The notes under the pieces: generated by a model
The model's database searches: none
Seen by the model: only the letters and a program-made list of their open reading frames with translations
What the model was told of the DNA's origin: nothing
Assembly: GCA_903942465.1 (NCBI GenBank)
Contig: CAJAPA010000086.1
Coordinates: forward strand, 1-53,168
DNA length: 53,168 nucleotides
Direction: 5' to 3'
Origin: an uncultured Gammaproteobacteria bacterium
GTDB taxonomy: Bacteria > Pseudomonadota > Gammaproteobacteria > Xanthomonadales > Xanthomonadaceae
Shown here: one piece after another, positions 18,215-28,070 of the stretch
Numbering within the stretch: position 1 is the stretch's first letter
How the letters are laid out: every line of letters starts with the position of its first letter
Position numbers and translations under genes: made by a program

Positions 18215-18866
18215 ATCCGGAGAAGCGCTGTACCACGCCCTTGAATCCATACAAAGTCCACTGCGCCACCGTCCCTGCTTCGCTATGGCAGGCAAATCCG
18301 GCCGACTCCATCTGTTTGCGGAAGCGGACATGCAGACGCCGCTTGGGATCGACAATCACGATGCGCGTTGCGGCATCGCTGTGACGGGACAGAAAGGCCG
18401 TCAGCAAGGCCGGATGATCCGGCTCGTACAGCAGATCACTGCCGATGATCAAATCGAAAACTCCCAGATCCGGATCCGGCACGCGCCAGTCCAAGCGCTT
18501 GAAGGGCGTATCGGCCAGCGCATTGCGCCGGCTGTTGTCGTGCAGAAAGACTTCTGCACGCGGATGGTAGTCGGTCGCCAGAATATCGCCGCCGCGCGCG
18601 TTGATGACCAAGCTGGCCATGCCGAGGCCGCAACCCAGTTCCAGGATGCGGCCGCCGCACAGTTCTTCCCGGCCGACGAGATCGGCCAGCAGGAGACCCG
18701 AGGGCCAGAGCATGCCGAAGAACGGCCAGCTGGCCGGCGATATGCCGAGCGCCTCGGTCACGCCGTCAGGATCATCGAACTGGTTGCCGTCAATCAGGCA
18801 ACGGATGCGGTAGGCGATGCCGTCGAAATGATGGGTGTCGACACGGGTCTGCAGCGGCGGGGCCAT
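18198..18866 (-). CDS. Class I SAM-dependent methyltransferase (Methyltransf_16/METTL21-like)
   Basis: The 222-residue protein has a Rossmann methyltransferase core: motif I ILELGCGLGMASL, acidic motif II ATDYHP, and a motif IV-like GSDLLYE. A WPFFGMLWPSG segment before motif I resembles the W-x-x-x-x-L region of the lysine/histidine methyltransferase group related to METTL21 and nicotinamide N-methyltransferase. These often modify proteins, but the substrate cannot be read from the sequence. It lies on the minus strand between convergent SGNH hydrolase and co-directional gshA, 147 bases downstream of gshA. Confidence 0.85.
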   Translation of the reverse strand: MAPPLQTRVDTHHFDGIAYRIRCLIDGNQFDDPDGVTEALGISPASWPFFGMLWPSGLLLADLVGREELCGGRILELGCGLGMASLVINARGGDILATDYHPRAEVFLHDNSRRNALADTPFKRLDWRVPDPDLGVFDLIIGSDLLYEPDHPALLTAFLSRHSDAATRIVIVDPKRRLHVRFRKQMESAGFACHSEAGTVAQWTLYGFKGVVQRFSGFNPPQ

Positions 18867-19013
18867 GGCGTGCTCGGATTCAAATCGTGAGTGATATGAA
18901 TCCCGGGCAAGTCCGAACCGGCGTGCGACCCAGATGGGTCACGGGCGGGAACGGAGCTGGACAAATCCATGCGAGCCCCCACCCTACGCCTTTGCCGGCA
19001 TAAAGGCCAGCAA

Positions 19014-20369
19014 TCAGTAGGCGAACTGTTTGAAGATCTGGTCGATGTCGCCGTTCCAGACGCCGTGATAAAGCGCCAGCTTGCGTTCGGCCGGTGTTTC
19101 GTTGGCCAAGGCAATCTCCATCAGCGGATGCAGGAACAAGGCCTCGTCATCGCCGTACCGGTTCAGCCGCCGTCGGTTCTTGAGCCCCAGCGCGGAAATC
19201 TTGAGCGCTTCGATGGCCAGCTCGCGCAAACTGCTGTTGCGGAACGGCAGCTTCAGGCCGTGCTTAGGAACACCGTCGCGCAATTGGTTGCGTTCGGTCA
19301 TGCTGAAATCCTTGACCAGATCCCAGGCGGCATCCAGCGCCTCGGTGTCGTACAGCAGGCCGACCCAGAATGCCGGAAGGGCGCACAGCCGCCGCCACGG
19401 GCCGCCATCGGCACCGCGCATTTCCAGATATTTCTTCAAACGCACTTCCGGGAAGGCGGTGGTCATGTGGTCCGACCAGTCGGCCAGCGTCGGCAATTCG
19501 CCCGGCAGCGGCGCCAGTTTTCCGTTCAGGAAATCGCGGAAACTGCGGCCGGCGCAATCGATGTATTTTTTGTCGCGGTAGGCGAAATACATCGGCACGT
19601 CGAGCAGGTAGTCGACATAGCGCTCGAACCCGAAACCGTCCTCGAACACGAAGTCGAGCATGCCGGTGCGGTCCGGATCCGTATCGGTCCAGATGTGCGA
19701 GCGGTAGCTCAGGTAACCGTTCGGCTTGCCCTCGGTGAACGGCGAGTCGGCGAACAGGGCGGTGGCGACGGGCTGCAGGGCCAGCGACACGCGGAATTTC
19801 TTGACCATGTCGGTTTCGTTTTGGAAATCGAGATTGGTCTGCACCGTGCAGGTGCGGGTCATCATGTCGAGCCCGAGCGAACCGACCTTCGGCATGTACT
19901 CGCGCATGATCTTGTAGCGGCCTTTCGGCATCCAGGGCATGTCGGCGCGCGTCCATTTCGGCTGGAAGCCCATGCCGAGGAAGCCGATGCCGAGTTCATC
20001 GCCGACCGTCTTCACTTCCGAAAGATGCAGGTTGGTTTCTTTGCAGGTCTGGTGCACATTCTCCAGCTGCGCCCCGGAAAGCTCGAATTGTCCGGCCGGC
20101 TCCAAGGTAATCGAGGCGTCATCGCGCAGCAGGGCGATGATGTTGCCGCCCTCTTCGACCGGCTGCCAGCCGAAGCGAGTCAGGCCCTTGAGCAGGGCGC
20201 CGATGCCCTGCTCGCCTTCGTAGGCCGGCGGGCGCAGATCATCGAGCCGGAAGCCGAATTTTTCATGCTCGGTGCCGATCCGCCAATCCTGCGGCGCGCG
20301 GGCGCCGGACGCATGGAAGGCGATGAGCTGGTCTTTGCCGGTGATCAGGGGAGAATCGGTGTCAGCCAT
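19014..20369 (-). CDS. gshA: Glutamate-cysteine ligase, plant/proteobacterial type
   Basis: The 451-residue protein matches the plant-type glutamate-cysteine ligase class: [12 protein letters not shown] near the N-terminus, [14 protein letters not shown] in the active-site region, and the conserved [17 protein letters not shown] and [10 protein letters not shown] blocks. It makes gamma-glutamylcysteine from glutamate and cysteine with ATP, the first step of glutathione synthesis in the cytoplasm. This class is typical of alpha- and xanthomonad-type proteobacteria rather than enterics. Its start overlaps the end of engB by 8 bases, so the two are probably cotranscribed. A short GCCTTT/AAAGGC inverted repeat follows the stop but lacks a T-run. 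Confidence 0.95.
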   Translation of the reverse strand: MADTDSPLITGKDQLIAFHASGARAPQDWRIGTEHEKFGFRLDDLRPPAYEGEQGIGALLKGLTRFGWQPVEEGGNIIALLRDDASITLEPAGQFELSGAQLENVHQTCKETNLHLSEVKTVGDELGIGFLGMGFQPKWTRADMPWMPKGRYKIMREYMPKVGSLGLDMMTRTCTVQTNLDFQNETDMVKKFRVSLALQPVATALFADSPFTEGKPNGYLSYRSHIWTDTDPDRTGMLDFVFEDGFGFERYVDYLLDVPMYFAYRDKKYIDCAGRSFRDFLNGKLAPLPGELPTLADWSDHMTTAFPEVRLKKYLEMRGADGGPWRRLCALPAFWVGLLYDTEALDAAWDLVKDFSMTERNQLRDGVPKHGLKLPFRNSSLRELAIEALKISALGLKNRRRLNRYGDDEALFLHPLMEIALANETPAERKLALYHGVWNGDIDQIFKQFAY

Positions 20370-20976
20370 GTGCAGTTCCTTCGGCGGGATCCGCCATCAG
20401 CCAGCCGGTAACCACCTCGCGCGCTTCGTCCAAGCCCAGCCTGGCCGAGCCGGAAAACAACTGCGCACTGGCGCGTCCGGCCAGTTCCTTCTTTACCAGC
20501 GCCAAGGTGCGGGCCTGCTCGCTGCGGCCGAGCTTGTCGGCCTTGGTCAGCAGGCAGTGCACGGAAATATTGCGTTTGAAGGCGTAGTCCAGCATCTGCA
20601 GGTCGTAATCGCGCAGGGGATGGCGCACGTCCATGACCAGTACCAGACCGACCAAGGGCTCGCGGATCTGGAAATAGCGGGTAATGAAGGCCTGCCAGTG
20701 ATCGCGCACGGCAATCGGCACCTTGGCATAACCGTAACCGGGCAGATCGACCAGATAGCGGTTTTCGCTGATGCGGAAGTACACCAGATGCTGGGTGCGT
20801 CCCGGCGTCTTGGACGTCCGGGCCAGGCTGTTCTGGTTGCAGATCACATTCAGCGCCGTCGATTTTCCGGCATTGGAGCGGCCCGCGAACGCGACTTCGG
20901 CCAGACTGTCTTTCGGCAGCTGCGCAAGGGCATTGGCCGAGAGCACGAATTCGGCTTGGGCAAGGGGATTGGCCAT
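20362..20976 (-). CDS. engB: Ribosome-biogenesis GTPase EngB/YihA
   Basis: The 204-residue GTPase has G1 GRSNAGKST (residues 32-40), G3 [10 protein letters not shown] and G4 LTKADK, the arrangement of the EngB/YsxC/YihA family, which is needed for assembly of the large ribosomal subunit. Length and start ([17 protein letters not shown]) are normal. It lies divergent from the cytochrome c4 gene across 152 bases and overlaps gshA downstream by 8 bases. A TAGAAT -10-like hexamer is present on the minus strand upstream, without a good -35. Confidence 0.96.
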   Translation of the reverse strand: MANPLAQAEFVLSANALAQLPKDSLAEVAFAGRSNAGKSTALNVICNQNSLARTSKTPGRTQHLVYFRISENRYLVDLPGYGYAKVPIAVRDHWQAFITRYFQIREPLVGLVLVMDVRHPLRDYDLQMLDYAFKRNISVHCLLTKADKLGRSEQARTLALVKKELAGRASAQLFSGSARLGLDEAREVVTGWLMADPAEGTAHG

Positions 20977-21042
20977 GAGGACCGCTTCGGGGGAGATTGG
21001 CCTATTCTACCCTTTGTTTCTCCGGCGAAACGCCGTAACGGA

Positions 21043-21072
21043 TTGACCGGACCCCGTAAACACTGGGATAAT
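21043..21072 (+). promoter_or_regulatory. Candidate sigma-70 promoter of the cytochrome c4 gene
   Basis: TTGACC (21043-21048) and GATAAT (21067-21072) are separated by 18 bases, a good match to the sigma-70 consensus. It lies 57 bases before the start codon in the engB/cytochrome c4 divergent gap. Confidence 0.55.
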
Positions 21073-21128
21073 TGGCGACTGACGGGCTTGCCCGACGCTT
21101 AACCCACTTTTTTGCTTTCGGAGTCTCA

Positions 21129-21899
21129 ATGAAGCTCTCCCACTTCCTCGTCCTGAGCACCGCCCTGGTATTCACCGGCGCGATTGCCCAACAGGCTGTC
21201 ACTCCGGCCAATCCGGAGGCCGCTCCGGTCGATGCCGCGGCGGTTGCCATGCCGGCCCTGGTCCTTGCCGTGGACACCGGCCCGGTCAAGCCCGGTGATC
21301 CGAAAGCCGGCCAAGCCAAAGCCGGCGCCTGCGCCGCCTGCCATGGTGTGGATGGCAATGCCGCCATCGCGCTGTATCCGAAACTTGCCGGCCAGCACGA
21401 ACAATACATCTGGCGCCAGCTGAAGATGTACAAATCCGGCGAACGCAACAACGCCATCATGCTCGGCATGGCCGCCGCGCTGACCGAACAGGACATGCGC
21501 GATATCGGCGCCTATTTCGGCCAACAGAAAGTCATCGCCGGACTTGCCGATGAAACCGTGATTGCCCAAGGCCCGAACGCCGGCAAGAAGTTCTATGAAG
21601 TGGGTGAAAAGATTTACCGCTCGGGCAATGCCGCCAACGGCGTCCCGGCCTGCATGGCCTGCCACGGTCCGGCCGGTGCCGGCATGCCCGGCCCGACCTA
21701 CCCCGCGCTCGGCGGTCAGCACGCCGATTACACCAGCCTGCGTCTGAACGAATTCCGCGCCGGCACCGTGTGGGGCAAGGATAAAAACGCCAACGTCATC
21801 ATGTCGCAGGCCGCCAAAGGCCTGAGCGATGAAGAAATCCAGGGTCTGGCCACCTACCTGCAGGGCCTGCACAAGGCCGGCAAATCCGCCGCGAAGTAA
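21129..21899 (+). CDS. Di-heme cytochrome c4
   Basis: The protein has 256 residues from the ATG at 21129, preceded by CGGAG. Residues 1-20 form a Sec signal ending in AIAQQ. Two class I cytochrome c domains each carry CxxCH: C68-A-A-C71-H72 and C175-M-A-C178-H179, with candidate distal methionines in NNAIMLGMA and ANVIMSQAAKGL. This duplicated layout is that of cytochrome c4, a periplasmic electron carrier able to feed cytochrome c oxidases, such as the aa3-type oxidase encoded further right in this window. A 50-residue Ala/Pro/Val-rich segment between signal and first heme domain is longer than usual. A terminator follows. Confidence 0.95.
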   Translation: MKLSHFLVLSTALVFTGAIAQQAVTPANPEAAPVDAAAVAMPALVLAVDTGPVKPGDPKAGQAKAGACAACHGVDGNAAIALYPKLAGQHEQYIWRQLKMYKSGERNNAIMLGMAAALTEQDMRDIGAYFGQQKVIAGLADETVIAQGPNAGKKFYEVGEKIYRSGNAANGVPACMACHGPAGAGMPGPTYPALGGQHADYTSLRLNEFRAGTVWGKDKNANVIMSQAAKGLSDEEIQGLATYLQGLHKAGKSAAK

Positions 21900-21923
21900 G
21901 CCCCTGACAGCATCCGTTCAGCA

Positions 21924-21959
21924 AGCCGATAGCATCCTGATGTTATCGGCTTTGTTTTT
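21924..21959 (+). terminator. Rho-independent terminator after cytochrome c4
   Basis: An 8-base stem AGCCGATA / TATCGGCT, which can extend further into the loop, is followed by TTGTTTTTC. It ends 15 bases before the dsbA-like start, so dsbA would depend on read-through or its own promoter. Confidence 0.8.
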
Positions 21960-21974
21960 CCCCAAGGAGTAATC

Positions 21975-22622
21975 ATGATCCGTCGTCTTGTTTTCAGTCT
22001 GCTGCTGCTCGCCCCGCTCGCCGTGGGCGCCCAATTGAAGGCCGGCGTGCCGGTCGCTGGCAAGGATTACGTTGTGCTGAGTCCGGCGCAGCCCACTTGG
22101 GGCACCGGTGGCATTGAGGTGGCCGAAGTGTTCGGTTACACCTGCATCCACTGCGCCCAGTTCCAACCCCTGGTCAACAACTGGAAAAAAACATTGCCGG
22201 CCGATGTCAAACTGCGTTACGTTCCGGCCGCCTTCGGCGGCATCTGGGATAACGGCGCCCGTGCCTTTTTCGCCGCGGAAGCCCTGAAGGTCCAGGAACG
22301 AACCCATGATGCGGTGTTCAAGGCCGTGTTCATCGACAAGAAAGTGAAGACCGCCAGCGTCGAGGAATTCGCCGACGTTTACGCCAGCCTCGGCGTCGAC
22401 CGCGCCAAGATCCTGAGCGTGATGAACGGCACCACCGTGTCCGCAAAGGTCAACCGCGCCCGTCAGTTCGCACAACGGGCCGGCGTCAACAGCACACCGA
22501 CCCTCATCGTCAACGGCAAATACCGCATCACGGCCAAATCGCACGAAGAATCGCTCAAAGTCGCCGAGTTTCTGATTGCCAAGGAGCGCGCCGCGCTGCC
22601 TGCAGCCCCGGCAAAAAAATAA
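21975..22622 (+). CDS. dsbA: Periplasmic thiol:disulfide oxidoreductase, DsbA type
   Basis: The 215-residue protein has a Sec signal (about residues 1-19, ending AVGAQ) and a thioredoxin-fold active site C57-I-H-C60 within EVFGYTCIHCAQF, followed by the alpha-helical insert and the cis-proline region VNSTPTLIVNGKYR. DsbA enzymes insert disulfide bonds into exported proteins. The CIHC pair differs from the classical CPHC, which could alter redox potential. A strong AAGGAG site precedes the start. It sits after cytochrome c4, a neighbourhood seen in many xanthomonads. Confidence 0.93.
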   Translation: MIRRLVFSLLLLAPLAVGAQLKAGVPVAGKDYVVLSPAQPTWGTGGIEVAEVFGYTCIHCAQFQPLVNNWKKTLPADVKLRYVPAAFGGIWDNGARAFFAAEALKVQERTHDAVFKAVFIDKKVKTASVEEFADVYASLGVDRAKILSVMNGTTVSAKVNRARQFAQRAGVNSTPTLIVNGKYRITAKSHEESLKVAEFLIAKERAALPAAPAKK

Positions 22623-22628
22623 ATGCCT

Positions 22629-22646
22629 GCCCCGCTCCGGCGGGGC
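22629..22646 (+). other. GC hairpin between dsbA and the EEP gene
   Basis: A perfect 7-base stem (22629-22635 with 22640-22646) closes a TCCG loop directly after the dsbA stop and just before the start of the next gene. There is no T-run. It could hide the ribosome site of the EEP gene or stabilise the dsbA message. Confidence 0.5.
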
Positions 22647-22651
22647 CGCTC

Positions 22652-23443
22652 ATGACCGACCGTCGGATCAAACTCCTCAGCAGTAACATCCAGGCCGGCT
22701 CCATCACCCGGGCGTACAGCGAGTATGTGACACGCTCGTGGTCACATGTATTTCCGAATGGCAAGCGCGGCAATCTCGACGCGCTGGCCCAGACCTATGC
22801 CCCCTTCGATGTGGTCGGTCTTCAGGAATGTGATCCGGGCAGTTTGCGCTCCGGATTTTCCAACCAATCGGATTATCTGGCGGAAAAGGCCGGCTTTCCC
22901 TTCAGCTCGCACCAGGCCACGCGCCGTATCAGCCGCTTCGCCGGCTCGGGCAACGCCCTGCTGTCGCGCCTGGAGCCGTCCAAGATTGATCATTTCGTAT
23001 TGCCGAGCCGCATTCCCGGACGGGGCGTATTGTTGGCGGAATTCGCCAATGAGGGCCTGCCTTGGCATATCGCCGTCACCCACCTGTCGCTGAGTGCCAG
23101 CGCGCGCCGCGTGCAGATCGCGTATCTTGCCGAGCTGCTGTCCGACAGGCCCCGTCTGGTGCTGATGGGCGACTTCAACTGCGACCTGCTGGCGCCGGAA
23201 ATGAGCCGGCTGTTCCAGTTCACCAGTCTCGCACCCCCGCAGGTCAGCCTACCGACCTTTCCGAGCTGGGCCGCAAAGCGTCCCATCGATCACATTCTGG
23301 TCGGCGGCATGGCCAGCAGCCAATACCAGACCCACATTGCCGCCGGGTCCGATCATCTGGCGATTGCATTGGATCTGGAATTGCCGGAAATCAATCCAGC
23401 GTATAACCCATCGCCGAAACCGCCGGCCCCAGACGCGCCATGA
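22652..23443 (+). CDS. Endonuclease/exonuclease/phosphatase (EEP) family protein
   Basis: The 263-residue protein shows the EEP catalytic blocks in order: SSNIQAG (Asn), GLQECD (metal-binding Glu), THLSLSASARRVQIAYL, GDFNCD (Asp/Asn) and the C-terminal GSDHLAI (Asp-His). The family includes phosphodiesterases, nucleases and sphingomyelinases, so the substrate is open. No signal peptide is present. The last 17 residues are proline-rich and encoded in a 53-base tail-to-tail overlap with the sulfotransferase gene, which suggests the ancestral stop was lost and the frame ran on. It lies 29 bases after dsbA. Confidence 0.9.
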   Translation: MTDRRIKLLSSNIQAGSITRAYSEYVTRSWSHVFPNGKRGNLDALAQTYAPFDVVGLQECDPGSLRSGFSNQSDYLAEKAGFPFSSHQATRRISRFAGSGNALLSRLEPSKIDHFVLPSRIPGRGVLLAEFANEGLPWHIAVTHLSLSASARRVQIAYLAELLSDRPRLVLMGDFNCDLLAPEMSRLFQFTSLAPPQVSLPTFPSWAAKRPIDHILVGGMASSQYQTHIAAGSDHLAIALDLELPEINPAYNPSPKPPAPDAP

Positions 23444-25211
23444 CTGCGGCATCGAAAAACGGGCGGTAATGCCGCCAGCGTCCCATGGCTTTGGTATTCA
23501 GTGGCTGCATCACCTGGGCATAGCTCGGCGTATGGATAATCGCCTTGTTGCGGGCATGCGTGCTGTTATCGAGCCAGCCGGCATCCCAGGGAAGATCGAG
23601 GAAGGCCGCAATTTCACGGGTGCTGGCTTCCGGATCTTGGACCAGATTTTCGTAGCGCGAGACCAGCACCGGAAGATCGAGCTTCGGCATCAAGGCCTGC
23701 CAGTATTCCGCCATGGCGATATACAGATCGACAATTCGGCCGAAATCGGAAAACGCACCGCCGAGGACTGTCGAGCGTAGATTCTGCATGTAACAGCTGA
23801 GGATGACATCGCAGGGATGACGCAGGGCAAGAATGACCCGTGCCTGTGGAAACAGGGCGCGGATCAGCGGCAGACGCGCCCAGTTGAGCGGATTTTTGTC
23901 CACCAGACGGCGATTGCCCGGTACGGGAACGCGGGCCTCGGTCTGCTTGAAATAATAATCGCGCAGCCGTTGCCGGACTTCCGCATCCATCGCATCAAGG
24001 CCGGCCGGATAATCGAGGCCGGCCTGCTGCAACGCCAGCAGGGTTTTCGGTAGATAGGGCTGCTCGTCGAAGGACACCAGCCCATCGCGGGCATCGAGAA
24101 TCTGCTCCAGCAACGTCGTACCGGAACGCGGAAAACCGACCACGAACACCGGATCGGGCCGGTGATCAGCCGGCATGGCGAGCGCAGGCCAATGACCACT
24201 CACGGGGACGCGCAGCAGGGCAAAGAAGTCCAGAGCCTGACGGTCACCGGCGGCATCGGTCTTGATCCGGTTGCGGGTCGCATGTGCGGCATTGAAGACT
24301 TGCCAGGCTTCGGCATACCGGCCGGCCTTGTCCAGGCATTGTCCGTAATCGAATCCGACCTGGCTTTTCCAGAGCGGATCGGGGACATCGGCTTCGTATG
24401 CCGCACCCAAAAAGCGGCAGGCTGACGTGTTGTCATTCCGTCGCGACGCCAGCTTGCCCTGCATTTGATTGACTCCAGCATCTTGTGCGGAATTCAAGGG
24501 CAACATCTGCGCCCTGGACAGGGCTTCCTGCATGCCATCGAGGTCATTCGCGCGTTCGCACGCAGCCGCCAGCCCCAGCCACGCCTCGGCATAACCGGGT
24601 GCGCGCGCAACCAGCGCGCGGTATTCCGGCATCGCGCGGGTAAATTGTCCTGTCTGCATCAGAAGCCCGCACAAACGGTAATGCTGGAAAGGCGAGAGGC
24701 GATGGACCGGAACGGCGGCAATATCCGTCAGCGCACTGTCCCAGTGGTCTTGATCCACGGAAATCTGCGCACGCAACAAACGAAAATCGGCATCCTCGGG
24801 CGCCGCATCGATTGCCCTGGATATGGTCTGCAAAGCACGTTCTGGATTACCGGTGCCCCGCCAAGCACGGGCTGCTGTAAATTGAATCAGTGGATCTTCA
24901 CTCTGACGCTCGGAAAGGGCTTGGATGGTTTGAAGAGCTGAGGCATATTGGTCGACATCACAAAGAGCCATGGCAAGATTGCATCGGTTGCCGGGCGATT
25001 CGTCCACCGCCAATGCCCGTTCGAAGTAGGCAATGGCTTCGCGCATCGCGCCGCGTTGATAGGCGTCGATGGCCAGCCGGCTCAGGATATCAGGATGCTC
25101 GGGAAAGGCCGCAAGCGCGGCCACAAGCAGCTGGAGCGCCAGCGGCGGTTGGCCCTGTTGCATCGCATGGTCCGCTGCCGAGAGGTACTGATCAACTGTG
25201 GTCATCGCCAT
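23391..25211 (-). CDS. TPR-repeat sulfotransferase
   Basis: The 606-residue protein has an N-terminal half of tetratricopeptide-like repeats (about residues 10-300, with patterns such as AIAYFERALAVDESPGN and ALQTISRAIDAAPEDADF) and a C-terminal sulfotransferase domain. The PAPS-binding 5'-loop FPRSGTTLL lies near residue 360 and the 3'-phosphate region ILALRHPCDVILSCYMQ about 90 residues later. It should move a sulfuryl group from PAPS to an unknown acceptor, with the repeats binding the acceptor or a partner protein. No signal peptide is seen. It lies 41 bases downstream of a TauE/SafE permease gene on the same strand and overlaps the EEP gene convergently by 53 bases. ATG codons at 25211 and 25205 are both possible starts. 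Confidence 0.93.
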   Translation of the reverse strand: MAMTTVDQYLSAADHAMQQGQPPLALQLLVAALAAFPEHPDILSRLAIDAYQRGAMREAIAYFERALAVDESPGNRCNLAMALCDVDQYASALQTIQALSERQSEDPLIQFTAARAWRGTGNPERALQTISRAIDAAPEDADFRLLRAQISVDQDHWDSALTDIAAVPVHRLSPFQHYRLCGLLMQTGQFTRAMPEYRALVARAPGYAEAWLGLAAACERANDLDGMQEALSRAQMLPLNSAQDAGVNQMQGKLASRRNDNTSACRFLGAAYEADVPDPLWKSQVGFDYGQCLDKAGRYAEAWQVFNAAHATRNRIKTDAAGDRQALDFFALLRVPVSGHWPALAMPADHRPDPVFVVGFPRSGTTLLEQILDARDGLVSFDEQPYLPKTLLALQQAGLDYPAGLDAMDAEVRQRLRDYYFKQTEARVPVPGNRRLVDKNPLNWARLPLIRALFPQARVILALRHPCDVILSCYMQNLRSTVLGGAFSDFGRIVDLYIAMAEYWQALMPKLDLPVLVSRYENLVQDPEASTREIAAFLDLPWDAGWLDNSTHARNKAIIHTPSYAQVMQPLNTKAMGRWRHYRPFFDAAVMARLGPAVSAMGYTLD

Positions 25212-25252
25212 TCCGCTGAAGTTGCATGCATCATTCTATCAAGAGTGAGGAC

Positions 25253-26047
25253 TCAGGATTTCAGCATCAGCGACAGTGCCATCACCAGCAGGAAGACCGC
25301 AAAGAGCTGCTTGAGTGTCCTGGCCGGCAATTGATGGGCCCAGCGCGCGCCTAATGGCGCGCACAGCACCGACGTCAATGCCACACCCAAAGCCGCGGGT
25401 AGATAAACATAACCCACGCTATGGGCCGGCATCGCATGCGGGTTGTACAGCTGGCTGTAGGTCAGGGCCGCCGCGACGGCAATGAACACCCCGCAAACCG
25501 CCGATGTGGCCACGGCCTTCACGGCCGGTACGCCGCGCCAAATGAGTGCCGGCACCGTCATGCTGCCGCCGCCGATGCCGACCACGGCGGAAACCGCACC
25601 GATCAGGACGCCGGCCATGCTCCATGGCCAGCCGGCAGGCGTGTGCGAACCGGCAGGGCGGGGGCCGGGCCAATTGGCCAATAATTGCAAAGCGACCAAC
25701 ACACAATAGCCCGCCACGATCCAACGCAATCCCGGACCCGCCCACTGCACCACCCCGAAGCCGGCGACGACAGCGCCCAGCAGCATGCCGGGCACCAACC
25801 ACAGCACGGTCAGCCACAATACGGCGCCGCGCCGGTGATGCGCATACGCCGATGACAGGCCGGTCAGTACGATGCTGGCCAGTGAACTGGCCAAGGCGAC
25901 CGGCACGACAATGGCCTCCGGTACACCCTGTGCGGGCAACAGAAGAATGAGTGCACCCACCAGCAGCAGACCGCCGCCGATACCGAGCAATCCCGACAGC
26001 AGCCCGGCGGCGATGCCCAAGACTGGATATATCCACCAAGCCGCCAT
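25253..26047 (-). CDS. TauE/SafE-family membrane permease
   Basis: The 264-residue protein is almost entirely hydrophobic with about eight membrane segments and two copies of the TauE/SafE hallmark: SGLLGIGGGLLLVGAL in the N-terminal half and SAVVGIGGGSMTVPAL in the C-terminal half. The frame is open far upstream, but MAAWWIYPVLG at 26047 is the natural start. The family moves sulfur-containing or organic anions (sulfite, sulfoacetate, sulfolactate). It is cotranscribed with the TPR-sulfotransferase, so handling of sulfur compounds is plausible but unproven. It is divergent from slt across only 40 bases. Confidence 0.93.
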   Translation of the reverse strand: MAAWWIYPVLGIAAGLLSGLLGIGGGLLLVGALILLLPAQGVPEAIVVPVALASSLASIVLTGLSSAYAHHRRGAVLWLTVLWLVPGMLLGAVVAGFGVVQWAGPGLRWIVAGYCVLVALQLLANWPGPRPAGSHTPAGWPWSMAGVLIGAVSAVVGIGGGSMTVPALIWRGVPAVKAVATSAVCGVFIAVAAALTYSQLYNPHAMPAHSVGYVYLPAALGVALTSVLCAPLGARWAHQLPARTLKQLFAVFLLVMALSLMLKS

Positions 26048-26087
26048 ATGCTTATCCTTTGACGTCGTCGTAAAACGGAATTCCGCG

Positions 26088-28070
26088 ATGCACCGGAAAC
26101 AGCACGCTCTCTTGGCCATTATAATCGCCGCCACCCTGCCCGCTGCGTGGGCCGGCGCACCGCCGCAGGAAGCCGAACTCCGCAGCGCCTTCCTGGCCGC
26201 CAAATCGGGAACGCTGACCGACGCCCAACGGCAGGGCCTGCGGCGCAATCCTCTACTGCCCTGGCTGGAGGCCATCCAGTTCAGGCAGGGCATGAGCGCC
26301 AGTAGTGCGCCACTGGCACTGATCCGCAGCAAACCGGAAGATCCAGCCAATGTCTGGCTGATCGGACAATGGCGCAACGAGCTGATCCGCCGCCAGGACT
26401 GGCTGGCATCCGCGCAGTGGCAGGCCCAGTTCCCGGACAACAGTATCGGCAGCCGCTGTGCCGGCCTTCTGGCCGTTGAGCCCTCGAATCGCGATACCCC
26501 ATGGCAGCAAAACGCGCTTTCCGTATGGCGCACCGAAAGCAAGTCGCCGGCGCACTGTGGGCAGGTTTTCGAGCACCTGGGTGTCAGCGGCGCTCTTGAC
26601 GGTGCCGCGGCCTGGCAACGTTTTGACCTGCTGCTGGCTGACGATGCCGAAGCGCGGCTGCCGGAGGTGATTGCAGTCATGTCTGCCGGCGATGCCGAAC
26701 TGGCCGGCCGTTACCGAGCCGTGTTGAATGATGCCACGGCGGATATGTCCGGTCTGCCGCGCGATGCGAGAACGGCGCGTGTCCTGCAGAAAAGTTACAC
26801 CACCATGGCCCGCAAGGATCCGGGTCTGGCCGAAAAACTAGTGAATGCCGGCAATGGCAATGTCGCCTTCACGGCCGAACAGGGTAACGCGATCCGGCAT
26901 GAAATCGCCTTATGGTCGCTGGTGAATTACCTTCCGGAAGCCGAGTCGCGCTATGCGGCCCTGCCCGAGCCGGCGCGCAGCGCCAATCTGCGGGAATGGT
27001 ACATGCGCTACCAGTTCAGCATGAATGATGACGCCCGAACGTTGAATGCATTCTCGCAATTGCTTCCGGCCCAGCAGCAGGAAACCCGATGGCAGTATTT
27101 CAAAGGCCGTGTGCTTGAACGACTGGGGCGGCGTGGCGAGGCCCTGCCGCTGTATGCCGCGGCGGCAAAGTCCGCCAACTTCCACGGCTGGCTGGCGGCC
27201 GACCGGCTCGGTGCCGACTACAGTTTCTGCCCGTTCGAGCAACGCATGCCGGCCAAGGATCGGGCGGCATTGCATGCCGGCAATCCCGGATTGGAGCGTG
27301 CGCTCTGGCTCTGGCAACTGGGTGAGGCCAATTACGCGATCTGGGAATGGAATGCCGCCTTCAAACCACTCAATGCCGATCAGCAACGCGAAGCGGTGAC
27401 GATGGCACAGGAAATCGGTTGGTATGACCGCGCCGTCTTTTCGCTGGAAGCCAACGAGCTCAACCAGCGGTATTACAGTCTGCGTTTCGCCACGCCGTAT
27501 ACGGGCGAGTTCAGTTCCGCCAGCGCCCGCTTCGGACTCGACCGCGCCTGGCTGACCGCGCATGCGCGCGCCGAAAGCATCTTCATGCCGGATGTGACCT
27601 CCTCGGCCAATGCCCGCGGCCTGCTGCAGCTGCTGCCCTCGACCGCCGAAACCATCGCCGTGCGCAATGGTATCGCCTGGCAAGGGCCTGAATCGCTTTA
27701 CCGCCCCGAAGTCAACATCGTGCTCGGCGCCGGCGCATTGCGCGATGTCATTGACACCTACGAGGGCAAAGCCTATCAGGCCATCGGCGCCTACAATGCC
27801 GGGCCGACGGCGGTGAACCGCTGGCTCGCCGCGCGTGGCGGCCTGGATGCCGACTTCTGGATCGAAACCGTTCCGTACAAGGAAACCCGGGAATACATTC
27901 CGCGCGTGCTCTCGTTCAGCGTCATTTACGACTGGCGGCTGAAGCAGCCGGTGGTGCCGATCAGCCGGCGCCTGAACGGCGATTTCAGCGCCGGCTACAA
28001 ATCGGTTCCACTGCGTTGTCCGTCTCCGGCAACGGTTCCCGAAGCGCCGGCGAAGAAGAAACGCCGATGA
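26088..28070 (+). CDS. slt: Soluble lytic murein transglycosylase
   Basis: The 660-residue protein starts at the ATG 26088 with a signal peptide ([23 protein letters not shown]). A long alpha-helical superhelix follows, typical of Slt70, then a C-terminal lysozyme-like domain with the catalytic E496 in [11 protein letters not shown] and the [14 protein letters not shown] and [14 protein letters not shown] blocks. It cleaves peptidoglycan glycan strands in the periplasm, leaving 1,6-anhydro-muramic ends. Length is normal. It overlaps cca by ATGA, so the two are translationally coupled. Confidence 0.95.
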   Translation: MHRKQHALLAIIIAATLPAAWAGAPPQEAELRSAFLAAKSGTLTDAQRQGLRRNPLLPWLEAIQFRQGMSASSAPLALIRSKPEDPANVWLIGQWRNELIRRQDWLASAQWQAQFPDNSIGSRCAGLLAVEPSNRDTPWQQNALSVWRTESKSPAHCGQVFEHLGVSGALDGAAAWQRFDLLLADDAEARLPEVIAVMSAGDAELAGRYRAVLNDATADMSGLPRDARTARVLQKSYTTMARKDPGLAEKLVNAGNGNVAFTAEQGNAIRHEIALWSLVNYLPEAESRYAALPEPARSANLREWYMRYQFSMNDDARTLNAFSQLLPAQQQETRWQYFKGRVLERLGRRGEALPLYAAAAKSANFHGWLAADRLGADYSFCPFEQRMPAKDRAALHAGNPGLERALWLWQLGEANYAIWEWNAAFKPLNADQQREAVTMAQEIGWYDRAVFSLEANELNQRYYSLRFATPYTGEFSSASARFGLDRAWLTAHARAESIFMPDVTSSANARGLLQLLPSTAETIAVRNGIAWQGPESLYRPEVNIVLGAGALRDVIDTYEGKAYQAIGAYNAGPTAVNRWLAARGGLDADFWIETVPYKETREYIPRVLSFSVIYDWRLKQPVVPISRRLNGDFSAGYKSVPLRCPSPATVPEAPAKKKRR

